Of a stretch of 64,000 bases of DNA, positions 52,401 through 64,000 are shown piece after piece (the first letter of the stretch is position 1; each line of letters opens with the position of its first letter). The position numbers and the translations under genes are program-made. The stretch lies in assembly GCA_964017235.1 (NCBI GenBank), contig OZ024935.1, positions 32,343,596 through 32,407,595 of the forward strand. Direction: 5' to 3'. Source of the stretch: Sabellastarte sp. h YS-2021 (lineage: Eukaryota; Annelida; Polychaeta; Sabellida; Sabellidae). The notes under the pieces were generated by a model, which was not told where the DNA came from, did not search any database, and was given only the letters and a program-made list of their open reading frames with translations.

Positions 52401-55284
52401 CTACATCGCCCAAGTACCCGGAGCGCCTTTTTTCCTCTGTAACTAAGTGAAATTTTGAGATGAAACCCTGGAATTTGGGCAGGAGATTAGTTTTGTGGCA
52501 CTTGTATTATAGCAATGATTTCAGACTTAAATCTACATGGGAAACTAGTGTCATGACCCGTCAAGGCTACATCGCCAAAGTACCTGGAGCGCTGTTTTTC
52601 CTCCAAAACTAAGTCAAATATTGAGATGTAATGCTGAAATTTGGGCTGGACGTTAGATTCATGTTACTGGTGATAATAGAAAAGATTTCAGACTTACATC
52701 TATGTGGGAAACTAGTGTCATGACCTGTCAAGGCTACATCGCCCAAGTACCCGGAGCGCCTTTTTTCCTCTGTAAATAAGTCAAATATTGAGATGTAACG
52801 CTGGAATTTGGGTAGGACGTTAGTTTTGTGGCACTTGTGATTATAGCAATGATTTCAGACTTACATCTACATGGAAAATTCATGTCACGACCTGTCCAAG
52901 TTCCCGGAGCACCGTTTTTCCTCCACAATTAAGTCAAATATTGAGATGTAATGCTGAAATTTGGGCAGGACGTTAGATTCATGTTACTGGTGATGATAGA
53001 AAAGATTTCAGACTTACATCTATGTGGGAAACCAGTGTTGCGAACTGTCAAGGCTACATCGCCCAAGTACCCGGAGCGCCTTTTTTCCTCTGTAACTAAG
53101 TGAAATTTTGAGATGAAACCCTGGATATTGGGCAGGAGATTAGTTTTGTGGCACTTGTATTATAGCAATGATTTCAGACTTAAATCTACATGGGAAACTA
53201 GTGTCATGACCCGTCAAGGCTACATCGCCAAAGTACCTGGAGCGCTGTTTTTCCTCCAAAACTAAGTCAAATATTGAGATGTAATGCTGAAATTTGGGCT
53301 GGACGTTAGATTCATGTTACTGGTCATAATAGAAAAGATTTCAGACTTACATCTATGTGGGAAACTAGTGTCACGACCTGTCAAGGCTACATCGCCCAAG
53401 TAACCGGAGCGCCTTTTTTCCTCTGTAAATAAGTCAAATATTGAGATGTAACGCTGGAATTTGGGTAGGACGTTAGTTTTGTGGCACTTGTGATTATAGC
53501 AATGATTTCAGACTTACATCTACATGGAAAATTCATGTCACGACCTGTCCAAGTTCCCGGAGCACCGTTTTTCCTCCACAATTAAGTCAAATATTGAGAT
53601 GTAATGCTGAAATTTGGGCAGGACGTTAGATTCATGTTACTGGTGATGATAGAAAAGATTTCAGACTTACATCTATGTGGGAAACCAGTGTTGCGAACTG
53701 TCAAGGCTACATCGCCCAAGTACCTGGAGCGCCTTTTTTCCTCTGTAACTAAGTGAAATTTTGAGATGAAACCCTGGAATTTGGCCAGGACATTAGTTTT
53801 GTGGCACTTGTATTATAGCAATGATTTCAGATTTAAATCTACATGGAAAACTAGTGTCATGACCCGTCAAGGCTACATCGCCAAAGTACCTGGAGCGCTG
53901 TTTTTCCTCCAAAACTAAGTCAAATATTGAGATGTAATGCTGAAATTTGGGCTGGACGTTAGATTCATGTTACTGGTCATAATAGAAAAGATTTCAGACT
54001 TACATCTATGTGGGAAACTAGTGTCACGACCTGTCAAGGCTACATCGCCCAAGTACCCGGAGCGCCTTTTTTCCTCTGTAAATAAGTCAAATATTGAGAT
54101 GTAACGCTGGAATTTGGGTAGGACGTTAGTTTTGTGGCACTTGTGATTATAGCAATGATTTCAGACTTACATCTACATGGAAAATTCATGTCACGACCTG
54201 TCCAAGTTCCCGGAGCACCGTTTTTCCTCCACAATTAAGTCAAATATTGAGATGTAATGCTGAAATTTGGGCAGGACGTTAGATTCATGTTACTGGTGAT
54301 GATAGAAAAGATTTCAGACTTACATCTATGTGGGAAACCAGTGTTGCGAACTGTCAAGGCTACATCGCCCAAGTACCCGGAGCGCCTTTTTTCCTCTGTA
54401 ACTAGGTGAAATTTTGAGATGAAACCCTGGAATTTGGCCAGGACATTAGTTTTGTGGCACTTGTATTATAGCAATGATTTCAGATTTAAATCTACATGGA
54501 AAACTAGTGTCATGACCCGTCAAGGCTACATCGCCAAAGTACCTGGAGCGCTGTTTTTCCTCCAAAACTAAGTCAAATATTGAGATGTAATGCTGAAATT
54601 TGGGCTGGACGTTAGATTCATGTTACTGGTCATAATAGAAAAGATTTCAGACTTACATCTATGTGGGAAACTAGTGTCACGACCTGTCAAGGCTACATCG
54701 CCCAAGTACCCGGAGCGCCTTTTTTCCTCTGTAAATAAGTCAAATATTGAGATGTAACGCTGGAATTTAAGTAGGACGTTAGTTTTGTGGCACTTGTGAT
54801 TATAGCAATGATTTCAGACTTACATCTACATGGAAAATTCATGTCACGACCTGTCCAAGTTCCCGGAGCACCGTTTTTCCTCCACAATTAAGTCAAATAT
54901 TGAGATGTAATGCTGAAATTTGGGCAGGACGTTAGATTCATGTTACTGGTGATGATAGAATAGATTTCAGACTTACATCTATGTGGGAAAATAGTGTTGC
55001 GACCTGTCAAGGCTACATCGCCCAAGTACCCGGAGCGCCTTTTTTCCTCTGTAACTAAGTGAAATTTTGAGATGAAACCCTGGAATTTAGTCAGGACATT
55101 AGTTTTGTGGCACTTGTATTATAGCAATGATTTCAGACTTAAATCTACATGGGAAACTAGTGTCATGACCCGTCAAGGCTACATCGCCAAAGTACCTGGA
55201 GCGCTGTTTTTCCTCCAAAACTAAGTCAAATATTGAGATGTAATGCTGAAATTTGGGCTGGACGTTAGATTCATGTTACTGGTC
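49408..55284. repeat. Eight-unit period marked by atttagtcagg
   Basis: The C variant 'atttagtcagg' occurs in the units at 49408 and 54632, 5224 bp (eight units) apart. In both cases the preceding unit (48755 and 53979) has 'aactaggtg', and the following unit is a 'ccataatt' and 'actagtg' type. The shared context implies copying as a block, with later divergence of the units between. Confidence 0.72.
52020..53978. repeat. R-P-Q three-unit super-HOR, example 1 (1959 bp)
   Basis: The order is R (aagt A, ggcaggag C, gtgata junction), P (catg A, ggatatt C) and Q (gtaaccggag A, gtacctggagcgcc and ggccagg C). The same trio, with the private Q marker, recurs at 56591-58549 and 59203-61161. Confidence 0.85.
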
Positions 55285-56590
55285 ATAATAGAAAAGATTT
55301 CAGACTTACATCTATGTGGGAAACTAGTGTCACGACCTGTCAAGGCTACATCGCCCAAGTACCCGGAGCGCCTTTTTTCCTCTGTAAATAAGTCAAATAT
55401 TGAGATGTAACGCTGGAATTTGGGTAGGACGTTAGTTTTGTGGCACTTGTGATTATAGCAATGATTTCAGACTTACATCTACATGGAAAATTCATGTCAC
55501 GACCTGTCCAAGTTCCCGGAGCACCGTTTTTCCTCCATAATTAAGTCAAATATTGAGATGTAATGCTGAAATTTGGGCAGGACGTTAGATTCATGTTACT
55601 GGTGATGATAGAATAGATTTCAGACTTACATCTATGTGGGAAACTAGTGTTGCGACCTATCAAGGCTACATCGCCCAAGTACCCGGAGCGCCTTTTTTCC
55701 TCTGTAACTAAGTGAAATTTTGAGATGAAACCCTGGAATTTGGGCAGGAGATTAGTTTTGTGGCACTTGTATTATAGCAATGATTTCAGACTTAAATCTA
55801 CATGGGAAACTAGTGTCATGACCCGTCAAGGCTACATCGCCAAAGTACCTGGAGCGCTGTTTTTCCTCCAAAACTAAGTCAAATATTGAGATGTAATGCT
55901 GAAATTTGGGCTGGACGTTAGATTCATGTTACTGGTGATAATAGAAAAGATTTCAGACTTACATCTATGTGGGAAACTAGTGTCATGACCTGTCAAGGCT
56001 ACATCGCCCAAGTACCCGGAGCGCCTTTTTTCCTCTGTAAATAAGTCAAATATTGAGATGTAACGCTGGAATTTGGGTAGGACGTTAGTTTTGTGGCACT
56101 TGTGATTATAGCAATGATTTCAGACTTACATCTACATGGAAAATTCATGTCACGACCTGTCCAAGTTCCCGGAGCACCGTTTTTCCTCCACAATTAAGTC
56201 AAATATTGAGATGTAATGCTGAAATTTGGGCAGGACGTTAGATTCATGTTACTGGTGATGATAGAAAAGATTTCAGACTTACATCTATGTGGGAAACCAG
56301 TGTTGCGAACTGTCAAGGCTACATCGCCCAAGTACCCGGAGCGCCTTTTTTCCTCTGTAACTAAGTGAAATTTTGAGATGAAACCCTGGAATTTGGCCAG
56401 GACATTAGTTTTGTGGCACTTGTATTATAGCAATGATTTCAGATTTAAATCTACATGGAAAACTAGTGTCATGACCCGTCAAGGCTACATCGCCAAAGTA
56501 CCTGGAGCGCTGTTTTTCCTCCAAAACTAAGTCAAATATTGAGATGTAATGCTGAAATTTGGGCTGGACGTTAGATTCATGTTACTGGTC

Positions 56591-58549
56591 ATAATAGAAA
56601 AGATTTCAGACTTACATCTATGTGGGAAACTAGTGTCACGACCTGTCAAGGCTACATCGCCCAAGTACCCGGAGCGCCTTTTTTCCTCTGTAAATAAGTC
56701 AAATATTGAGATGTAACGCTGGAATTTAAGTAGGACGTTAGTTTTGTGGCACTTGTGATTATAGCAATGATTTCAGACTTACATCTACATGGAAAATTCA
56801 TGTCACGACCTGTCCAAGTTCCCGGAGCACCGTTTTTCCTCCACAATTAAGTCAAATATTGAGATGTAATGCTGAAATTTGGGCAGGACGTTAGATTCAT
56901 GTTACTGGTGATGATAGAAAAGATTTCAGACTTACATCTATGTGGGAAACCAGTGTTGCGAACTGTCAAGGCTACATCGCCCAAGTACCCGGAGCGCCTT
57001 TTTTCCTCTGTAACTAAGTGAAATTTTGAGATGAAACCCTGGAATTTGGGCAGGAGATTAGTTTTGTGGCACTTGTATTATAGCAATGATTTCAGACTTA
57101 AATCTACATGGGAAACTAGTGTCATGACCCGTCAAGGCTACATCGCCAAAGTACCTGGAGCGCTGTTTTTCCTCCAAAACTAAGTCAAATATTGAGATGT
57201 AATGCTGAAATTTGGGCTGGACGTTAGATTCATGTTACTGGTGATAATAGAAAAGATTTCAGACTTACATCTATGTGGGAAACTAGTGTCATGACCTGTC
57301 AAGGCTACATCGCCCAAGTACCCGGAGCGCCTTTTTTCCTCTGTAAATAAGTCAAATATTGAGATGTAACGCTGGAATTTGGGTAGGACGTTAGTTTTGT
57401 GGCACTTGTGATTATAGCAATGATTTCAGACTTACATCTACATGGAAAATTCATGTCACGACCTGTCCAAGTTCCCGGAGCACCGTTTTTCCTCCACAAT
57501 TAAGTCAAATATTGAGATGTAATGCTGAAATTTGGGCAGGACGTTAGATTCATGTTACTGGTGATGATAGAAAAGATTTCAGACTTACATCTATGTGGGA
57601 AACCAGTGTTGCGAACTGTCAAGGCTACATCGCCCAAGTACCCGGAGCGCCTTTTTTCCTCTGTAACTAAGTGAAATTTTGAGATGAAACCCTGGATATT
57701 GGGCAGGAGATTAGTTTTGTGGCACTTGTATTATAGCAATGATTTCAGACTTAAATCTACATGGGAAACTAGTGTCATGACCCGTCAAGGCTACATCGCC
57801 AAAGTACCTGGAGCGCTGTTTTTCCTCCAAAACTAAGTCAAATATTGAGATGTAATGCTGAAATTTGGGCTGGACGTTAGATTCATGTTACTGGTCATAA
57901 TAGAAAAGATTTCAGACTTACATCTATGTGGGAAACTAGTGTCACGACCTGTCAAGGCTACATCGCCCAAGTAACCGGAGCGCCTTTTTTCCTCTGTAAA
58001 TAAGTCAAATATTGAGATGTAACGCTGGAATTTGGGTAGGACGTTAGTTTTGTGGCACTTGTGATTATAGCAATGATTTCAGACTTACATCTACATGGAA
58101 AATTCATGTCACGACCTGTCCAAGTTCCCGGAGCACCGTTTTTCCTCCACAATTAAGTCAAATATTGAGATGTAATGCTGAAATTTGGGCAGGACGTTAG
58201 ATTCATGTTACTGGTGATGATAGAAAAGATTTCAGACTTACATCTATGTGGGAAACCAGTGTTGCGAACTGTCAAGGCTACATCGCCCAAGTACCTGGAG
58301 CGCCTTTTTTCCTCTGTAACTAAGTGAAATTTTGAGATGAAACCCTGGAATTTGGCCAGGACATTAGTTTTGTGGCACTTGTATTATAGCAATGATTTCA
58401 GATTTAAATCTACATGGAAAACTAGTGTCATGACCCGTCAAGGCTACATCGCCAAAGTACCTGGAGCGCTGTTTTTCCTCCAAAACTAAGTCAAATATTG
58501 AGATGTAATGCTGAAATTTGGGCTGGACGTTAGATTCATGTTACTGGTC
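56591..58549. repeat. R-P-Q three-unit super-HOR, example 2 (1959 bp)
   Basis: Units at 56591, 57244 and 57897 repeat the trio at 52020 marker for marker. The following unit (58550) is an extra Q-like unit without 'gtaaccggag'. Confidence 0.85.
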
Positions 58550-59202
58550 ATAATAGAAAAGATTTCAGACTTACATCTATGTGGGAAACTAGTGTCACGA
58601 CCTGTCAAGGCTACATCGCCCAAGTACCCGGAGCGCCTTTTTTCCTCTGTAAATAAGTCAAATATTGAGATGTAACGCTGGAATTTGGGTAGGACGTTAG
58701 TTTTGTGGCACTTGTGATTATAGCAATGATTTCAGACTTACATCTACATGGAAAATTCATGTCACGACCTGTCCAAGTTCCCGGAGCACCGTTTTTCCTC
58801 CACAATTAAGTCAAATATTGAGATGTAATGCTGAAATTTGGGCAGGACGTTAGATTCATGTTACTGGTGATGATAGAAAAGATTTCAGACTTACATCTAT
58901 GTGGGAAACCAGTGTTGCGAACTGTCAAGGCTACATCGCCCAAGTACCCGGAGCGCCTTTTTTCCTCTGTAACTAAGTGAAATTTTGAGATGAAACCCTG
59001 GAATTTGGCCAGGACATTAGTTTTGTGGCACTTGTATTATAGCAATGATTTCAGATTTAAATCTACATGGAAAACTAGTGTCATGACCCGTCAAGGCTAC
59101 ATCGCCAAAGTACCTGGAGCGCTGTTTTTCCTCCAAAACTAAGTCAAATATTGAGATGTAATGCTGAAATTTGGGCTGGACGTTAGATTCATGTTACTGG
59201 TC

Positions 59203-61161
59203 ATAATAGAAAAGATTTCAGACTTACATCTATGTGGGAAACTAGTGTCACGACCTGTCAAGGCTACATCGCCCAAGTACCCGGAGCGCCTTTTTTCCTC
59301 TGTAAATAAGTCAAATATTGAGATGTAACGCTGGAATTTAAGTAGGACGTTAGTTTTGTGGCACTTGTGATTATAGCAATGATTTCAGACTTACATCTAC
59401 ATGGAAAATTCATGTCACGACCTGTCCAAGTTCCCGGAGCACCGTTTTTCCTCCACAATTAAGTCAAATATTGAGATGTAATGCTGAAATTTGGGCAGGA
59501 CGTTAGATTCATGTTACTGGTGATGATAGAAAAGATTTCAGACTTACATCTATGTGGGAAACCAGTGTTGCGAACTGTCAAGGCTACATCGCCCAAGTAC
59601 CCGGAGCGCCTTTTTTCCTCTGTAACTAAGTGAAATTTTGAGATGAAACCCTGGAATTTGGGCAGGAGATTAGTTTTGTGGCACTTGTATTATAGCAATG
59701 ATTTCAGACTTAAATCTACATGGGAAACTAGTGTCATGACCCGTCAAGGCTACATCGCCAAAGTACCTGGAGCGCTGTTTTTCCTCCAAAACTAAGTCAA
59801 ATATTGAGATGTAATGCTGAAATTTGGGCTGGACGTTAGATTCATGTTACTGGTGATAATAGAAAAGATTTCAGACTTACATCTATGTGGGAAACTAGTG
59901 TCATGACCTGTCAAGGCTACATCGCCCAAGTACCCGGAGCGCCTTTTTTCCTCTGTAAATAAGTCAAATATTGAGATGTAACGCTGGAATTTGGGTAGGA
60001 CGTTAGTTTTGTGGCACTTGTGATTATAGCAATGATTTCAGACTTACATCTACATGGAAAATTCATGTCACGACCTGTCCAAGTTCCCGGAGCACCGTTT
60101 TTCCTCCACAATTAAGTCAAATATTGAGATGTAATGCTGAAATTTGGGCAGGACGTTAGATTCATGTTACTGGTGATGATAGAAAAGATTTCAGACTTAC
60201 ATCTATGTGGGAAACCAGTGTTGCGAACTGTCAAGGCTACATCGCCCAAGTACCCGGAGCGCCTTTTTTCCTCTGTAACTAAGTGAAATTTTGAGATGAA
60301 ACCCTGGATATTGGGCAGGAGATTAGTTTTGTGGCACTTGTATTATAGCAATGATTTCAGACTTAAATCTACATGGGAAACTAGTGTCATGACCCGTCAA
60401 GGCTACATCGCCAAAGTACCTGGAGCGCTGTTTTTCCTCCAAAACTAAGTCAAATATTGAGATGTAATGCTGAAATTTGGGCTGGACGTTAGATTCATGT
60501 TACTGGTCATAATAGAAAAGATTTCAGACTTACATCTATGTGGGAAACTAGTGTCACGACCTGTCAAGGCTACATCGCCCAAGTAACCGGAGCGCCTTTT
60601 TTCCTCTGTAAATAAGTCAAATATTGAGATGTAACGCTGGAATTTGGGTAGGACGTTAGTTTTGTGGCACTTGTGATTATAGCAATGATTTCAGACTTAC
60701 ATCTACATGGAAAATTCATGTCACGACCTGTCCAAGTTCCCGGAGCACCGTTTTTCCTCCACAATTAAGTCAAATATTGAGATGTAATGCTGAAATTTGG
60801 GCAGGACGTTAGATTCATGTTACTGGTGATGATAGAAAAGATTTCAGACTTACATCTATGTGGGAAACCAGTGTTGCGAACTGTCAAGGCTACATCGCCC
60901 AAGTACCTGGAGCGCCTTTTTTCCTCTGTAACTAAGTGAAATTTTGAGATGAAACCCTGGAATTTGGCCAGGACATTAGTTTTGTGGCACTTGTATTATA
61001 GCAATGATTTCAGATTTAAATCTACATGGAAAACTAGTGTCATGACCCGTCAAGGCTACATCGCCAAAGTACCTGGAGCGCTGTTTTTCCTCCAAAACTA
61101 AGTCAAATATTGAGATGTAATGCTGAAATTTGGGCTGGACGTTAGATTCATGTTACTGGTC
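59203..61161. repeat. R-P-Q three-unit super-HOR, example 3 (1959 bp)
   Basis: Units at 59203, 59856 and 60509 repeat the same trio, including 'gtaaccggag'. The distance from example 2 is 2612 bp, four units. After it come 'ccacagtt' units at 61162 and 62468, which I did not see elsewhere. Confidence 0.85.
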
Positions 61162-63773
61162 ATAATAGAAAAGATTTCAGACTTACATCTATGTGGGAAA
61201 CTAGTGTCACGACCTGTCAAGGCTACATCGCCCAAGTACCCGGAGCGCCTTTTTTCCTCTGTAAATAAGTCAAATATTGAGATGTAACGCTGGAATTTAA
61301 GTAGGACGTTAGTTTTGTGGCACTTGTGATTATAGCAATGATTTCAGACTTACATCTACATGGAAAATTCATGTCACGACCGGTCCAAGTTCCCGGAGCA
61401 CCGTTTTTCCTCCACAGTTAAGTCAAATATTGAGATGTAATGCTGAAATTTGGGCAGGACGTTAGATTCATGTTACTGGTGATGATAGAAAAGATTTCAG
61501 ACTTACATCTATGTGGGAAACCAGTGTTGCAAACTGTCAAGGCTACATCGCCCAAGTACCCGGAGCGCCTTTTTTCCTCTGTAACTAAGTGAAATTTTGA
61601 GATGAAACCCTGGAATTTGGGCAGGAGATTAGTTTTGTGGCACTTGTATTATAGCAATGATTTCAGACTTAAATCTACATGGGAAACTAGTGTCATGACC
61701 CGTCAAGGCTACATCGCCAAAGTACCTGGAGCGCTGTTTTTCCTCCAAAACTAAGTCAAATATTGAGATGTAATGCTGAAATTTGGGCTGGACGTTAGAT
61801 TCATGTTACTGGTGATAATAGAAAAGATTTCAGACTTACATCTATGTGGGAAACTAGTGTCATGACCTGTCAAGGCTACATCGCCCAAGTACCCGGAGCG
61901 CCTTTTTTCCTCTGTAAATAAGTCAAATATTGAGATGTAACGCTGGAATTTGGGTAGGACGTTAGTTTTGTGGCACTTGTGATTATAGCAATGATTTCAG
62001 ACTTACATCTACATGGAAAATTCATGTCACGACCTGTCCAAGTTCCCGGAGCACCGTTTTTCCTCCACAATTAAGTCAAATATTGAGATGTAATGCTGAA
62101 ATTTGGGCAGGACGTTAGATTCATGTTACTGGTGATGATAGAAAAGATTTCAGACTTACATCTATGTGGGAAACCAGTGTTGCGAACTGTCAAGGCTACA
62201 TCGCCCAAGTACCTGGAGCGCCTTTTTTCCTCTGTAACTAAGTGAAATTTTGAGATGAAACCCTGGAATTTGGCCAGGACATTAGTTTTGTGGCACTTGT
62301 ATTATAGCAATGATTTCAGATTTAAATCTACATGGAAAACTAGTGTCATGACCCGTCAAGGCTACATCGCCAAAGTACCTGGAGCGCTGTTTTTCCTCCA
62401 AAACTAAGTCAAATATTGAGATGTAATGCTGAAATTTGGGCTGGACGTTAGATTCATGTTACTGGTCATAATAGAAAAGATTTCAGACTTACATCTATGT
62501 GGGAAACTAGTGTCACGACCTGTCAAGGCTACATCGCCCAAGTACCCGGAGCGCCTTTTTTCCTCTGTAAATAAGTCAAATATTGAGATGTAACGCTGGA
62601 ATTTAAGTAGGACGTTAGTTTTGTGGCACTTGTGATTATAGCAATGATTTCAGACTTACATCTACATGGAAAATTCATGTCACGACCTGTCCAAGTTCCC
62701 GGAGCACCGTTTTTCCTCCACAGTTAAGTCAAATATTGAGATGTAATGCTGAAATTTGGGCAGGACGTTAGATTCATGTTACTGGTGATGATAGAAAAGA
62801 TTTCAGACTTACATCTATGTGGGAAACCAGTGTTGCGAACTGTCAAGGCTACATCGCCCAAGTACCCGGAGCGCCTTTTTTCCTCTGTAACTAGGTGAAA
62901 TTTTGAGATGAAACCCTGGAATTTGGCCAGGACATTAGTTTTGTGGCACTTGTATTATAGCAATGATTTCAGATTTAAATCTACATGGAAAACTAGTGTC
63001 ATGACCCGTCAAGGCTACATCGCCAAAGTACCTGGAGCGCTGTTTTTCCTCCAAAACTAAGTCAAATATTGAGATGTAATGCTGAAATTTGGGCTGGACG
63101 TTAGATTCATGTTACTGGTCATAATAGAAAAGATTTCAGACTTACATCTATGTGGGAAACTAGTGTCACGACCTGTCAAGGCTACATCGCCCAAGTACCC
63201 GGAGCGCCTTTTTTCCTCTGTAAATAAGTCAAATATTGAGATGTAACACTGGAATTTAAGTAGGACGTTAGTTTTGTGGCACTTGTGATTATAGCAATGA
63301 TTTCAGACTTACATCTACATGGAAAATTCATGTCACGACCTGTCCAAGTTCCCGGAGCACCGTTTTTCCTCCATAATTAAGTCAAATATTGAGATGTAAT
63401 GCTGAAATTTGGGCAGGACGTTAGATTCATGTTACTGGTGATGATAGAATAGATTTCAGACTTACATCTATGTGGGAAACTAGTGTTGCGACCTATCAAG
63501 GCTACATCGCCCAAGTACCCGGAGCGCCTTTTTTCCTCTGTAACTAAGTGAAATTTTGAGATGAAACCCTGGAATTTGGGCAGGAGATTAGTTTTGTGGC
63601 ACTTGTATTATAGCAATGATTTCAGACTTAAATCTACATGGGAAACTAGTGTCATGACCCGTCAAGGCTACATCGCCAAAGTACCTGGAGCGCTGTTTTT
63701 CCTCCAAAACTAAGTCAAATATTGAGATGTAATGCTGAAATTTGGGCTGGACGTTAGATTCATGTTACTGGTG

Positions 63774-64000
63774 ATAATAGAAAAGATTTCAGACTTACAT
63801 CTATGTGGGAAACTAGTGTCATGACCTGTCAAGGCTACATCGCCCAAGTACCCGGAGCGCCTTTTTTCCTCTGTAAATAAGTCAAATATTGAGATGTAAC
63901 GCTGGAATTTGGGTAGGACGTTAGTTTTGTGGCACTTGTGATTATAGCAATGATTTCAGACTTACATCTACATGGAAAATTCATGTCACGACCTGTCCAA
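63774..64000. repeat. HOR unit cut by the window edge
   Basis: It has a complete A2-type monomer A (63774-63940, catg and gggt) and the first 60 bases of B (63941-64000). The array plainly continues past the window. Confidence 0.95.

Larger units (their letters stand above)
1..64000. repeat. Satellite DNA array, 653-bp four-monomer HOR
   Basis: The same 653-bp unit recurs head to tail from the first base to the last, so both array edges lie outside the window. Units are bounded here at the 'ataatagaaaag' that opens monomer A. All are in the same orientation, with no unique DNA, transposon or inverted segment between them. By eye, units differ at a few linked positions only, so they look very similar, but I could not compute identities. 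Length variants are five 607-bp units, four 652-bp units and two 333-bp half-units; all others are 653 bp. Such homogenised, single-orientation HOR arrays are typical of eukaryotic centromeric or pericentromeric heterochromatin; that location is inferred, not seen. I do not recognise the family. No gene, RNA gene or regulatory site is supported anywhere in it. Confidence 0.97.
49408..64000. repeat. Right segment: P-Q-R-like cycling with private markers
   Basis: Unit starts are 49408, 50061, 50714, 51367, 52020, 52673, 53326, 53979, 54632, 55285, 55938, 56591, 57244, 57897, 58550, 59203, 59856, 60509, 61162, 61815, 62468, 63121 and 63774 (cut by the window edge). All complete units are 653 bp. 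Segment-specific variants are 'gtaaccggag' in A, 'gtacctggagcgcc' in C, 'atttagtcagg' in C, 'cctatcaagg' in C and 'ccacagtt' in B. No 607-, 652- or 333-bp units occur here. Confidence 0.9.

Noticed and set aside
1-64000. CRISPR-like array of regular repeats
   Set aside because: Spacers do not exist: the whole 653-bp unit is conserved, and the period is far too long.
1-64000. Tandem gene, rDNA or 5S cluster
   Set aside because: No rRNA-like or tRNA-like segments, Pol III boxes or long ATG-started frames are visible on either strand within the unit.

Overview
The whole 64 kb window is one uninterrupted, head-to-tail satellite DNA array. I find no credible gene, RNA gene, mobile element, CRISPR array or unique-sequence island on either strand. 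The organism is therefore a eukaryote, and the window most likely lies inside a large heterochromatic (centromeric or pericentromeric) block from a long-read assembly. I do not recognise the satellite family and will not name a clade. It is not primate alpha satellite by eye and has no canonical CENP-B box.

The organisation is hierarchical. (1) The basic monomer is about 167 bp. (2) Two monomer classes alternate: X-type (A, C), ending in 'ttttgtggcacttgt', and Y-type (B, D), ending in 'gattcatgttactggt', giving an ancestral dimer of about 333 bp. (3) Two diverged dimers form a four-monomer higher-order repeat (HOR) of 653 bp: A 167 + B 153 + C 166 + D 167. B is shorter because every copy lacks 14 bp that the other monomers keep. 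About 98 four-monomer units fit the window, plus two two-monomer half-units and a cut unit at the right edge. (4) Unit variants, defined by linked diagnostic bases, recur in order, mostly a three-unit P-Q-R cycle of 1959 bp, often with an extra spacer unit. (5) These cycles lie inside larger tandem duplications of about 3.8 kb, 6.5 kb and 9.5-10.1 kb.

Region by region: 1-7652 holds two copies of a six-unit block containing 607-bp deletion units; 6393-13483 repeats a related block; 13484-25890 is a 6.5-kb duplication; 27197-29155 has the same 653-bp unit three times running; 29809-49407 is a ~10-kb tandem duplication carrying two C/D half-units and four 652-bp units; 49408-64000 is P-Q-R-like cycling with private markers. 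All units share one orientation.

There is no gene system here. The biological interest is the array's record of unequal exchange, conversion and segmental amplification at several scales.
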